A stretch of DNA of 64,000 nucleotides, from contig OY540820.1 in the NCBI GenBank assembly GCA_961205875.1, positions 9,548,001-9,612,000 of the forward strand, written 5' to 3'. Under the pieces are notes generated by a model that saw nothing but the letters and a program-made list of their open reading frames with translations, searched no databases and was not told the DNA's origin. The translations under genes and the position numbers were made by a program. The stretch comes from Sialis fuliginosa (taxonomy: Eukaryota; Arthropoda; Insecta; Megaloptera; Sialidae). Each line of letters begins with the position of its first letter. The stretch's first letter is position 1. This document shows, one piece after another, positions 1-10,336 of this stretch.

Positions 1-135
1 ATTAAATTGATTAAATAAAGAGCTAATTGTTTTATTAGTAACATGAGTTCATGAGAATTACAAAAAAGAAGCCCGTCAATCATAAACACAGTAAATCTTG
101 CTCTTATAGCAGCCATATCTGGTGCCAGTACCTTA
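1..135 (+). mobile_element. MITE family AGGTACTGGCACCAG, copy A (3' end only)
   Basis: Right-hand part of a non-autonomous DNA transposon cut by the window edge. It ends in CTGGTGCCAGTACCT followed by TA (134-135), the inverted complement of the AGGTACTGGCACCAG left end seen in the other copies near 14.7, 19.3, 22.9 and 31.9 kb. The body (ATTAAATTGATTAAATAAAG at the start, then GAAGCCCGTCAATC) is shared with the copy at 31.9-32.5 kb. The family carries no coding capacity. TA on the outer side of both ends suggests a Tc1/mariner-type TA target, but because TA is palindromic the superfamily is not proven. Confidence 0.8.
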
Positions 136-304
136 TTTGTTATACTGTTCATATTTTTTCTCCCTCCTTGTGACTTCAACCTTTACCCAAACAATATCAT
201 GCAACCACCCTAATATTACATTTTTAATGTGTCAAAATATTAAAATGTTTACGACCACTGTTCTTGTATAATTAATTTAGTGCAACAGATAAATATATTG
301 AGAA

Positions 305-500
305 ATTACGCACATAATGTGGTGTTCACACCGAAAAAACAGTTGATAAAAGACAAAACAGGAACATTTTTACAACAAAATTGCAACTTGTCTCTCTTGA
401 CAGAGTTTGTGTTTTGTTCTTAAAAAACAAAACACAAACACGTCATTTTAACAAAATTTTGACAAATGTTTTTAGAGCGTTCACACCAAAAAAAACATGT
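305..500. repeat. GTTCACACC-motif repeat, copy 1
   Basis: A stretch bounded by GGTGTTCACACCGAAAAAAC (about 312) and GAGCGTTCACACCAAAAAAA (about 476), with A-rich, ACAAAACA-rich sequence between. The same arrangement occurs in the opposite orientation at 2.75-3.01 kb. It is probably a decayed MITE with an internally repeated terminal motif; no target-site duplication could be fixed. Confidence 0.55.
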
Positions 501-1070
501 TTCTATAGACAAGAATACAGGGTTGTCCAACATAATATTTAGAATGTTATTTTAATTTTACTTTAATGTAATACGAAGTATAATAAAAATTAGAAATTAT
601 CACTATTTTTGTAAAAAAATGAAAAGTTTTATGTTTTTTATATTGATTTTTATGAATTTTATTAAACGTATACTATGCAGTAAAAATGTATTATTATTAC
701 CAACGGAGGGATAGTAATTACGAAACCTTTGCCAAAGAAACACATATGTAAATACATTTTTTTTTTATATTTTTTATCCACCAAGAAGTCCAAAGAAATA
801 ATAAAATATAATATATGTATATGTATGTAGTGTACATATGTATACTTAACTCTGTTTTCTGATTGAAAATTATTAAATATGTTTTTAACTATAATCTATT
901 ACTAAATGTTATATAAAATTATTATGTTATATTTTACATTGTGTATGCTTTTCTTTATAACTTTATCTTTTTTTAAATGTTGATTAGAAGCAAACTATCT
1001 TTCGCAAAATATAACATTTAATAGTTTCGGAAACTAGATCTTTAATTTTTATTTAAATTTTACATCATAT
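501..1070. other. A+T-rich stretch, nothing recognised
   Basis: Low-complexity A/T sequence with no frame, inverted repeat or motif that I can support. Confidence 0.6.
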
Positions 1071-1518
1071 GATGATCTTACGTGTCTCCTATTTCCAAAA
1101 AAAAATACTTATTGCTGTAGAAAATAAAGGTTTAATCGCAAAAATCAACCCTTTTAAAACTAATTTTGAATTTGACGCCAAAACGCTTGCAGATGTCATA
1201 GCGCATTTTTGACGTCACGCCTATATAAACACTCCTTGTCAACAATAATAAATCCTTTTTCCATCGCTAACGTTTCTCGGTTTTAATTTTGGTAACACAA
1301 AACTGAGCAAACTGCTAATTTAAAATCATAAAATTATTTATAATAATAATTAAACATGGCGGATTGCTGTATTTTGTGTTTTTATTTAAAAAAAAATTAT
1401 ATTAATCTCACTTTTAATATAAAAATAAATACATTTTTTAGAATCTTTTTAACCTATTTCATTATTTAAAATCATAATTTCAGTGATACTTTGTTACTGG
1501 CATCATGCCTATTGTACT
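1071..1518 (+). repeat. Dispersed repeat with CRE/TATA-like block, copy 1
   Basis: Shares nearly its whole length with 35284-35743. Common landmarks in order: TCTTACGTGTCTCC (from 1076), TTTGACGCCAAAACGC, a TGACGTCA palindrome (1210-1217) followed at once by TATATAAA (1222-1229), CAACAATAATAAATCC, GGCGGATTGCTGTATTTTG, and a terminal GGCATCATGCC hairpin just before TATTGTACT. The TATA-like box plus downstream AATAAA-like string would suit a solo LTR. The 5' A|TC start and 3' hairpin would suit a non-autonomous Helitron. Neither is proven; no direct-repeat TSD is visible. Confidence 0.6.
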
Positions 1519-2744
1519 GATTGTACACCCCTGTATTGTCATATACATCTATAGAAATATAAACTGAGAAAAGGTTGATTTATTGCCTATGTGTAATAAT
1601 ATTTTAACAATACATTTTTTCTATACTTTGCACGTGCATGATATATTATAGTATTTTAAAAAGTATTTAGTTAATTAGTTTTGATTTTTCAATATTTAAA
1701 ATTTGAATATCTTTTTTTTTTTAATATCTTATATAAATTAAAATTAATATACCATATAAGTATATTTATGTTAATGCAATGTCATTGCCATCTTAATGGT
1801 TTAAAATAAAATAATATGTTAATATTATTTTCTTTCAATGAGCGTAATAAAGAAACTAAGCAAAAAAGTTATTTATATTTACTATATCAGGTGAATTTAT
1901 ATTTTTGGTAAGAGAAAAAAGCAAATATTCTGCAAATTATTTTAATATGTATTAAAAGATATTTGGGAGCATAAAACGGTTAAGAAACACTGATCTACGG
2001 TTGAGACAAATTCATTTGTATATGCATACAAATGAATAATAAATCATAAACCATCTGTACTCCTATTTGAAAACTAACCGATTTCGGAAACGTAGCAGGT
2101 ACTTAACAGTGAATTTTAGGACACCTATAAAGTGTTAAATTTTTATTTGAAAATCTATTAGAACTATTTACATCAATTAAAATTATACATCATTTTTTTT
2201 AAATGAAATTTGTTTATACATTTTTTTAAATATCTCTCACCGTTTAATAATAATAAAAGAGTCGTGAGTCTCTGGTAAACTTTATAGTACTTACATATTA
2301 TATATTATAATTATTTAAAATATAATATAAGTAATTATATAAAATATTTATACAACATATACATATAAATAATATAATAATATATTAAATTTCCTTTATA
2401 GAAAATATTTTATTAAATTATTAATAATAATAAACTTTGAAATGTTTTCTAATGTTAAGGTTATTATTATTTAGTATTTAATTAATTAATCAATTACTGA
2501 ATTAGATAATTAAAATTTGTTGATGGATTTTGTTACTGCGTTATATTTTATAAGTTATTAAAAATGTAATTACTAGTTTTATTTTGATAATATCAAAAAA
2601 CTGATAACTCAACGGTTGAAAATAGTACGTATTTCTCCAATATAAAATAAAAAACACAATTTGTTTTCCATATGAAATGGATAACAAAAACAGTGTCTTT
2701 TTTGTACAAATCTATCCGATACTAAGGGTCTGTTTTATTACATG
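1519..2744. other. A+T-rich stretch with (AT)-rich low complexity
   Basis: Only simple A/T sequence, densest at about 2280-2420 where TATA/TAAT permutations run for about 140 bp. No gene or element could be supported. Confidence 0.6.
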
Positions 2745-3012
2745 TTGTTAAAATGTCAATCAAAATATGTTGCTGTTTTGTTTTTGTTGGTGTAAACGCC
2801 AAAAATGACATGTTTATATTTTGTTATCCCCTTAATGAGGTCTTGTTGGCGAAATGTTGGTAAAAAGTTGCAATTTTGTCCGTGAAAACATGTTCCTGTT
2901 TTGTCGTTTTTCGAGTGTTTTTTCGGTGTGAACACTCTGTTTTTAAAATTTGTTGACATTTTGTCTAAAAGACACGATGTTCGTGTTTTGTTTTTTCGGT
3001 GTGAACACGCCA
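2745..3012. repeat. GTTCACACC-motif repeat, copy 2
   Basis: Three spaced copies of the motif, on the plus strand as GGTGTAAACGCC (2790s), TTTTCGGTGTGAACACTC (about 2920-2938) and TTTTTTCGGTGTGAACACGC (about 2991-3011). They are separated by TGTTTTGTTTTTG-type filler. In reverse complement the sequence aligns with 305-500. The open frames of about 90 codons overlapping it on both strands are by-products of the repeat and are not annotated as genes. Confidence 0.55.
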
Positions 3013-3904
3013 TAACTGTTTTGAATTCCATTCCCAAAACTCAGACACGAATTTATAAAGATCGGACTATTTACCAATTGATGCATTTTGTTACATATGT
3101 GACTGGTAGAAACGTGGGACACGTCGCTTCCTACGCAATCCATACTTCCTGGTCACCCAACGCACGGTGTCTAGGCGTGTAATGCTGTCTACAGAATATT
3201 TTTACTAAAAAAAACCAGTTTATTTGATGCGGGGACGCCAGACGATTTTTAATGTTAATTAATGTTTAATATTTGGCGACAAGGAGTTATTGCATACGAC
3301 GTGATGTGGGGTAATGACCTTATTAGGTGGGAAAATGGAGATAAATAACTGGAAATTGTTATTTTTTATGACGTGCATTCATTATTTACTGATTTAAAAA
3401 AATGCATTAATTAAAAACGAAATTTAAATTGACTTTTATGACACAAACGTAAATTTATATTTATATTTATTAAAGACAAATTTGTATAAGCAGTGTAATA
3501 TTTGTATACAAATAGGGCTACACACGTAATTTTTTTTTGGGGGGGGGTCTTGACGTAATTTTTACTAAATCCAATCCAACGTTGTCTATTACATTAATAA
3601 AGTGTAATTCAACCATTTTCTCTCCAATAAGTGCTATGATAGCGTCGGTATTTTTAGTTATTCTAAAAATTCTTAATAATATTGATTGATAAAATAATAA
3701 AATACGGCTGTGAGTGAATCTTGGCTACTGCAATCAATCAGACATCGATTCGAGCTGTCAGAACCTCTTATTATAAATACCTATCTCTACTTTTCCCTCG
3801 TGTCAGAGTGCAGTATCACTTTCTGCAACCCCTGTACATATGTCTTTTGTAAAACCCCTTTTGATAGATTTTCTTAAATATTAATAAATGTTTTCGTATA
3901 AATG
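3013..3904. other. Intergenic stretch with a G-run
   Basis: A+T-rich sequence with a G homopolymer at about 3538-3547. Its only other notable part is the promoter-like block at 3765-3810, listed separately. Confidence 0.5.
3765..3810 (+). promoter_or_regulatory. Candidate TATA/Inr core promoter
   Basis: TATAAATA at about 3773-3780 lies about 30 bp upstream of GTGTCAGAGTGC (TCA at about 3803-3805), close to the insect TATA-to-initiator spacing. The surrounding 100 bp is less A+T-rich than its neighbours. No coding frame follows, and TATA-like strings are common here by chance, so this is a weak candidate. Confidence 0.18.
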
Positions 3905-4263
3905 CAGCGTTTCTCAACCTTTTAGTATTTGCGACCCAATTTTCAATCACAATTCTCATCCCCAGCCCCCCCTCTCATACAATAATTTTATTAAACCTTC
4001 TTTCGAAAAACTTTGCTCTGAAAGACAGGCCCAAGGGAGTCACTAATAATTATTAATCTTGTTTTTAATTTAATATTGATAAGTTAATTATTAAATACAT
4101 TATGCAGTTCTGATATCAGTGTAAATGTAAACGTGTATTTTATTTTTTATTGTGTCAGAATGTATTTTATTACTTTTCATTCAGTAAATTAAATAAATTT
4201 TTTAATAATATTTTTTTTCATTTTCTCTCGATATGTTCGCGCCCCACATGTTGAGAATTGCTG
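3905..4263 (+). mobile_element. hAT-type MITE (CAGCGTTTCTCAAC)
   Basis: TIRs CAGCGTTTCTCAAC (from 3905) and GTTGAGAATTGCTG (ending 4263) match at 12 of 14 positions. They are flanked by 8-bp duplications TATAAATG (3897-3904) and TATCAATG (4264-4271), one mismatch. The CAG...TTCTCAAC start followed by TGCGACCC is the classic end of hAT elements of the Charlie/SPIN kind. The body is 359 bp without coding capacity. A fragment of the same left end recurs at 45465-45530. Confidence 0.88.
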
Positions 4264-4271
4264 TATCAATG

Positions 4272-5175
4272 CCCATTTTTGAATTAATTGGTAATATATG
4301 TATTGTATAATAATTTTTGCAGTCGCCATATCATCCTATTTAGTGCGGCAAGTAATTGAAAAATTGAACGATTTTCTGCATTCTAAGAAGTAATTCAATA
4401 TTAAAATTTTTCATTGTGGCAACTAAGTAACTACAAAAAAATTAAATTGATCTAATGTAAGATAAAATTACTATTTATTCATTTTCATTTTCACAAATGC
4501 AAATATTGATCGAAAGATATGTCAGTTTCAATTATAAATCATATATTTTAATTTTTTGCTAATTGTATTTTGCCAAATTATCTTGTAAATATTGTTCACT
4601 GGAAGTATTATATTTATCTCTTCATCATAATTAATTAACACTAAAAGTATTAATAAAATCAAATCTATTAACACGATCAGTGCCATAAGAATAAATAAAT
4701 GTTAATTATTTTATTTAATGGTTTAATTCTTTTGAAGATAACACTCCTTACAATTTTTTTCTGGTACATTGATACAAAGAATCTATTAAAAACACCCACT
4801 ATCTGTTTTACAGTGTAGGCTGTTTCTATTTAAACTAGTGACAATTCTTTTGATTACTAATAAAATGATATAATCATTTGATTTATATATCTGACTCTAA
4901 AGGCAAGGCGATATTCAATACCAATTCTGAATATTTGATTATTCCTGCTTTATAAAAAAACATCTGCCAAGTAAATGCACAGTGCTTCCTCGTGCTAAAT
5001 TCACTAAAACCGATAGTGTTCAGATAAATTGCCTGGCATTGGTTAACCATTTAATTTTTATACAAATTTTACTAAAAAATCTTAGTTCGAATTTTTTCTT
5101 AAAACGCACCTGAATATTTTTTCATATATTTTTAATTTTTTGACAATTTCAATCTATATCTAAATTTATGCAAAT
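4272..5175. other. A+T-rich stretch, nothing recognised
   Basis: No inverted repeat, tandem repeat or credible frame was found in these 0.9 kb. Confidence 0.55.
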
Positions 5176-5250
5176 GTCAAAATGACATTTAAAACGTCAA
5201 AGTGACATTTAAAACGCCAAAGTGACATTTAAAACGTCAAAATGACACTT
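5176..5250 (+). repeat. 20-bp minisatellite, 3.7 units
   Basis: Head-to-tail copies of GTCAAAATGACATTTAAAAC starting at 5176, 5196, 5216 and 5236 (the last is partial). Units differ by one or two bases (AATGAC/AGTGAC, GTCAA/GCCAA). Each unit contains the short inverted repeat TGACnTTnnAAnGTCA-like core. Confidence 0.9.
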
Positions 5251-5384
5251 AATATATCCAATCAAATATCAATTTAGAAAAACAAAACACGAATTTTTAA
5301 AATTAATTTAAATAAATCTTTGTAAGGGAATATTTTACAACAAACGTAGTAGACCCATATTATAGGAAATTTAATTCTCTACAA

Positions 5385-5772
5385 AAAATATTCTATAAAA
5401 TTTTCTCGTAACATGTGTCGTTCTTGAGATATCTTGAAAAAATAAATATTTTGGGGTGTCACCCCTCCCCCTTACACACGATTTTGATTTTATTAAAATG
5501 GGACCGTCCTCAAGCCAGACCCAACCATCCGACCAAGTTTCAATAATATCGGTTCAGTGGTTCATGAGTTATGCGTGTGACAAGGATTCAGGGGACAGAC
5601 GGACGGACGGACGGACAGACAGACAGACACGGAACGAAAAGTGTTTGTCTTGACGTGAAACGGATAAATCAATTTAAAATTTTGAAATTGGAGAACTTTT
5701 TTTTCGTCTCAATCTGAAACGATCACATAGCTTCTCGTATCTTCGATATTGCGAGGAAGCAATATCTTGTAT
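5385..5772 (+). repeat. Dispersed repeat with GACG/GACA microsatellite, copy 1
   Basis: Contains, in order, GATATCTTGA, GGGGTGTCACCCCTCCCCCT, CAGACCCAACCATCCGAC, ATCGGTTCAGTGGTTCATGA, a (GACG)n(GACA)n run (about 5595-5630), AAGTGTTTGTCTTGACGTGA and ATATTGCGAGGAAGCAATAT. The same order is present in reverse complement at 52841-53165. The ATCGGTTCAGTGGTTCATGA phrase resembles the 3' untranslated part of insect RTE-like retroposons. A 65-codon frame across the microsatellite is not a gene. Confidence 0.75.
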
Positions 5773-6485
5773 CCAGAAATCCAAATTTTGTAAACTTATA
5801 ATATTCTATTCCATAATTAGAAACAAAGTCTTTCTAGCTTTTTATTTTATTTTGTTATATTTATTTTTTTATGTTAATTGTAATGTAGAACGAAACGTTG
5901 GGTAGATATGTACCCAGAAGTCAATATTAATTTACTGTCATAGAATTCAAGCCTTGAAAACAACTATATTAATTTTGTAGATTGAATTTAACAGTAATAA
6001 TAGTAATTAAGAATCAGATGTCTATTTTTTTAAATTGTCGTTCTGAGATAATATTCTATAATTACTTCATGTTATCATACTTATCATTAATATTAAAGTC
6101 ATAATATACTAATTTATATATATTTAATAACAATGGATATTACAGATTATACATAATATGAATCTATCTTTAAAATTGAAATCGTTAAATGTTAATTTAT
6201 TGTACATAAATTCATAAAAACGTGTATTTTCATAAAATTATTCCAATATTTACAGTATTTATATTTTTAACATTTCAATTAATCAATTAAACAGCTACAT
6301 ACAAATTGATTAACACCTGTAGTTTAAAAATAATATATTTAAGTCATCGCAAACGATAAAACATATATTATAGAGGTATAATTTTTTTTTTAAATCTAAA
6401 TATTTTTTACTAATTATATCGTTTCAGAATGATATGATGAACAAGGTCTTGAAATTGAAAGTAAATTTAATTATATAGGAACATC
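5773..6485. other. A+T-rich stretch with a short Penelope-like fragment
   Basis: The only recognisable piece is ACGAAACGTTGGG...CCCAGAAG at about 5891-5923. It resembles the GACGAAACGTTGG and CACCCAGAAGCCAAG parts of the inverted elements at 45.9 and 60.6 kb. Confidence 0.35.
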
Positions 6486-6731
6486 CATGGGCGCCGGCAG
6501 AATTTCTTCCAGGGGGGTGTATTGAGATATATAAAATTAAATTATATATAAAATAATAAAAAAAAGGTCTTCAGTTTTTATTTTTCCTTATCTAAATTTA
6601 TAAGGTTCTCACTTTTATATTCTGACCTGAATTTTAAATTAAAAATTGTATTTCTTAATTTTTTAATATTTTCATTTTTGCCAGGTGGGTGTAAGTGCAC
6701 CTCCTTGCACCCGTCTCCCGGCGCCCATATG
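6486..6731 (-). mobile_element. CATGGGCGCCGG MITE, copy 1 (8-bp TSD)
   Basis: Ends CATGGGCGCCGG (6486) and CCGGCGCCCATATG (to 6731), flanked by near-identical 8-bp duplications GGAACATC (6478-6485) and GGTACATC (6732-6739). Next to the right TIR is TAAGTGCACCTCCTTGCACC, which in reverse complement matches the left end of the better-preserved copy at 48847-49129. An 8-bp TSD suggests hAT, although the TIR is not the usual CAGNG form. Confidence 0.8.
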
Positions 6732-7056
6732 GGTACATCACATTATATGGTGCGTCTTGACTTAAGAATTTTACTCGAACGAATATTTTTCCAAAGCTTA
6801 ATGTCGGTAGATAATTTGCTCGCTATGGAGACACAAAATTGATTTAAATTTTATAAAAACTTAAAAATATAACACAATGAAATACAAAGTATGAAATCAA
6901 ATAATTAAATCCCTAGTATTAAATAAAATAAAAATAAAATACTGAAAACTACATGAATATGAAATTATTTAAATGATGAATGGGAAAACAGTTTCCTTTG
7001 CCAAACATTCCTTTTTTTATTTCTTGTCAATAATAATCTATAAAATAATATATATA

Positions 7057-7634
7057 CAGAGTGATTTTCAACAAGTGTAAAAAAAATTAACAGTAGATCC
7101 AGGATGTAATTTTAAGCAAAAAATCTTATGTGAACCTATGAATGTCCGGAAATTCTTCGTGAGGGAGCTACAGTCTCTTGCCCAAAATTAGTGTTTATTT
7201 AATATCTTGATGTTAAATAAACACATAAAATTCTGCAGTACTTTCTTTTTTTCGATATTTTTCGAAAATGGTTGATCTTGTAACAAAGTATATTTTTGTG
7301 TATTTTGTATCATATAATCTTCTACAAGAAAATTCAAGAACAAAAAAATACCTGATAAAAATCGGCGGGCCCACTGGCTCTGTACACCCCTGGTCTATAT
7401 TATTTTTATTTGATACTGGAAATTGATAACACTTATAAATAACAATCCTTGTATCAAATTTCATATCTGTACCACAATGGGTTTTCTAGATATTAAATAA
7501 ATACTAATTTTGGGCAAGAGACTGTAGTTCCCTCAGGAAGAATTTCTGGACATAGGTTCACATAAGATTTTTTGCTTAAAATTTCATTCTGGGTCTACTG
7601 TAAATTTTTTTTACACTAGTTGTAAATCATTCTG
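7057..7634. mobile_element. Foldback TA-flanked element with ~150-bp arms
   Basis: Two arms of about 150 bp (7057-7208 and 7486-7634) are inverted copies of one another. They start at CAGAGTGATTTTCAAC / CAGAATGATTTACAAC and run through CAAAAAATCTTATGTGAACC and CTCTTGCCCAAAATTAGT. TA borders both ends (7055-7056, 7635-7636). The 280-bp centre holds ATCGGCGGGCCCACTGGCTC. Centre and right arm recur at 61590-61969. No transposase is present; TA target and CAGRGTGATT ends suggest a mariner-type MITE. A transcript would form a long hairpin. Confidence 0.85.
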
Positions 7635-7636
7635 TA

Positions 7637-8449
7637 TATATAATAATAATAAAACTGTTGCACTTTTTTTTGTATTTCTGACTTATTCTATACATCTCTG
7701 TATGTCTAAGGCATAAACTTGATATCTATCTATCTAATAATACTGTTTTATTTGTTCGGAGTGTTCGTTGAATATTACACGGCGCACTCAGCTCGTAGTA
7801 AAATTCTCAAGTGAAGACGCGCCATAATTGGTTCAATTTTATTTTATACATAAATAATTCCTTACAATTTTTCCTAAACACACTATATAAAATTGTATAT
7901 TATAATAGGCAATTTTACAACTATATTATACTTCAATATTTATTATTCTGGATAATTGCTCGCAAGCAAATCTAATTTAAAATTTTTCCATGTGAAACTA
8001 CAGTGCTGTATACAGGGTGGGGTATTTAAAGAGCTACAGATTATTATCTCTGAACTATCGTATATTTGAAAAAAATGTTTGGTTGTGAGGGGGTAATCGA
8101 ATAATGATATTTATTTGTTATTTTATCGTGCCTTAAGGGTTATTTGAAGGCCAACATATTTTTTTTAATAGGAACCTATAATTTTTATTTAGTAATCTTA
8201 TTATCTGTGAAAAAATACGAATCTTTAATTGAAAAAAAAATTATTTGAACAACCTAAACGTTCATATTTAACAAAATAATTCGAGATTTTGAACTTTCAA
8301 GAATTTTTTACTCAGAAATCATCAACTTTAGAGAAAAAGTACAAGAAACAAAAAACATATTTATTTTAGACTAGTAAAACTTTGAGAATTATTTTAAATT
8401 AAATAAATAGAAAAAGTTTAAATTTTTTTTTTAATAATTGTCCGTCTTA
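7637..8449. other. Intergenic, with one unpaired transposon-like end
   Basis: TATACAGGGTGGGGTATTTA at about 8009-8028 looks like the left end of a TA-inserting element, but no matching right end was found before 8450. The rest is A+T-rich and featureless. Confidence 0.4.
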
Positions 8450-8701
8450 TGCCCGGTATTATCAACTAATTTAAAGCTCCTTTAGCGCTAAATGCTCCTT
8501 TAATCTAAATTTTGTATATTACAAACATGATTTAAATCAATATTTAGGCGCTAAATGAAAAATGTACATAATAGGTATGTGTTGTAAAAACATAGCGTAT
8601 AAAATTAAAAATCCATTAAATTAAATGTATTATGCTTGATTCTGTTAATAATATGACAGTTAGTTAAAGAAACATTTAGTTAAACTTGATAATACTGGGG
8701 G
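8450..8701 (+). mobile_element. TGCCCGGTATTATCAA MITE, copy 1
   Basis: Left end TGCCCGGTATTATCAAC and right end TTGATAATACTGGGGG (to 8701) form imperfect TIRs, with TTA on both sides (8447-8449 and 8702-8704). Subterminal sequence includes repeated GCTCCTTTA and GCGCTAAAT. The family recurs at 49795-50042. A TTA duplication would fit PIF/Harbinger. There is no coding content. Confidence 0.75.
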
Positions 8702-8704
8702 TTA

Positions 8705-9074
8705 GTGTAGATATTACTTACTGTTAATTTTATACCACAGTGCAATAGAATTGTAAGGTGGGCATTCTTGTAGCTTGTATAAAGAAAGATACACGCATTG
8801 TGCGTGTTTACAATGTTGGTATGTTTACTACAAGACCCACAATCGGTGCTATTCTGTTTGATAAGATTGCTTAACTTTTATGGTATTCACTAGGTACACA
8901 AACCTGTTCAAATTTCTGATAAAAATATAAATGCTTTAGATTATGATTGTATAGTTTCTGTGCGATATTATTTCATTCATTAAAGGTATTTTTTTGTAAT
9001 AATAATATGTTTGCTTTGTTGAAGTCAGTGCACTTTCAATTTTACTAGATTATTTGATTGTTCAATTTTCAATG
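8705..9074. other. Intergenic, nothing recognised
   Basis: A+T-rich DNA between the MITE and the Penelope-like insertion. No frame or repeat could be supported. Confidence 0.5.
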
Positions 9075-9086
9075 CAAGGAATCTTT

Positions 9087-9325
9087 AGTAGCTAACTTTT
9101 CGGGTTGTTGTCCAGTATTGTCCACGTTGTCGTATTTTTACACTTGGCGTTTCGACTTTCATGCCGGAGTCTTCTTCAGAAGTGATTCTGAAACAGTTTC
9201 AGAATCACTTCTGAAGAAGACTCCGACATGAGAGTCGAAACGTCAAGTGTAAAAATACGACAACGTGGCAACAACCCGAAAAGTTAGCTACTATGGACAA
9301 CGGCCACGAAAGCCTACAGAAAAAA
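9087..9325. mobile_element. Inverted Penelope-like short insertion with 12-bp TSD
   Basis: A 239-bp insertion flanked by exact CAAGGAATCTTT duplications (9075-9086 and 9326-9337). Most of it is a near-perfect foldback from AGTAGCTAACTTTTCGGG to CCCGAAAAGTTAGCTACT. The right end then continues ATGGACAACGGCCACGAAAG into an A-rich tail. Each arm carries CTGAAGAAGACTC...GTCGAAACG. On the plus strand CTGAAGA is 9211-9217, GACTC/GAGTC (9219-9223, 9232-9236) can pair, and GAAA follows at once (9237-9240), the layout of a hammerhead core as reported in Penelope-like retroelements. Variable-length TSD and A-tail support target-primed insertion. Confidence 0.7.
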
Positions 9326-9431
9326 CAAGGAATCTTTGTTACTGTGCTATAATCTATAATCGAGTATTTTGGAAGTCAGAAATAGTTAACGATAAATTAA
9401 CTTTAACTAATAGTCTAAAGTTGCAATTATT

Positions 9432-9595
9432 TATATAGCATTGTAATATTGGTCGAGCATAGTCGAAATACATTTTTTTTGAATTTTTTGCTTACCAGTT
9501 TTTTTTGAAGCTCAAATAAAAAAAAAACGGATAAGCAAAAAATCCCAAAAAATTTGGTTTTCGACTGTGCTCGACCAATACTACAATGCTATATA
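9432..9595. mobile_element. Foldback MITE TAGCATTGTA
   Basis: Arms TATATAGCATTGTAATATTG (from 9432) and, inverted, TATATAGCATTGTAGTATTG (ending 9595) extend through GGTCGAGCAYAGTCGAAA and on to TTTTTTGCTTA, a hairpin of about 160 bp. TATA lies at both outer edges, so the exact TA target is ambiguous. No coding content. Confidence 0.75.
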
Positions 9596-9832
9596 CGTCG
9601 CTTTTTTTGCTCCGCACCTTTTTTTTGTGTAGATGTATTGATTGTTCCAAAACAAGAGTTGAATTTTAATATTAATATAGTAAAGATAACTAACATTTTT
9701 TTCTAAAACCCTATTATAATATTAACAATAAATATAATAAAATAATTAATTTTAATATACTTTAGACTTTGCTATTTTAATATTTTAATTCAACTCTTCA
9801 TTTGTAACAAATAATAAATCATTAATCGTTAA

Positions 9833-10336
9833 TAGTCCAGTAATTTTAGATATTAATGCACCCAATCTGTGAAAAAAAATAGCAGTTAGCTGAATTTTTG
9901 TATGCACCTTCGTTATAGTGTTATAAATAACGTGTAAAAGTCCCCAACGATATCGTGTCGGCGTTGCGAGATATTGAAGGTCTAACTTGGCGAAAAACGG
10001 TTATTCGCGAATATCTCGCTTCCTATGACTCGGAGGTAAATAGGGGTTATTATATAAATGATGTATTATTAAATTCTTAAGAAAAAAGGTACTCTCCACT
10101 AAAAAAAACCGTTTTCGTGCTTTATAAAATAACCCCTATTGACCTCCGAGTCATAGGAAGTGAGATATTAGCGAAGAACCGTTTTTCGTGACGTTAGACC
10201 TTCAATATCTCGCAACGCCGGCACGATATCGTTGGGGACTTTTTACACGTTATTTATAACACTATAACGAAGATGTATACAAAAATTCAGCTAACTGCTA
10301 TTTTTTTCGCAGTTGAAATCTAAAATTACTGGACTA
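9833..10336. mobile_element. Long foldback element (arms ~240 bp)
   Basis: Outer ends TAGTCCAGTAATTTTAGAT (from 9833) and ATCTAAAATTACTGGACTA (to 10336). Nearly the whole element is an inverted duplication. Both arms contain GTGTTATAAATAACGTGTAA, CCCCAACGATATCGTG, GCGAGATATTGAAGGTCTAA, TTCCTATGACTCGGAGGT and AATAGGGGTTAT in order, differing only at scattered bases and small indels. The central spacer is about 55 bp. TA at both edges is compatible with a TA target. There is no transposase. A transcript would form an almost fully paired hairpin. Confidence 0.85.

Noticed and set aside
2756..3182. Overlapping 66-93 codon frames on both strands
   Set aside because: They translate the reiterated GTGTGAACAC repeat and share no plausible protein features.
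8009..8028. TATACAGGGTGGGG as a complete element
   Set aside because: No inverted partner with CCCCACCCTGTA found nearby; at best a solo end.
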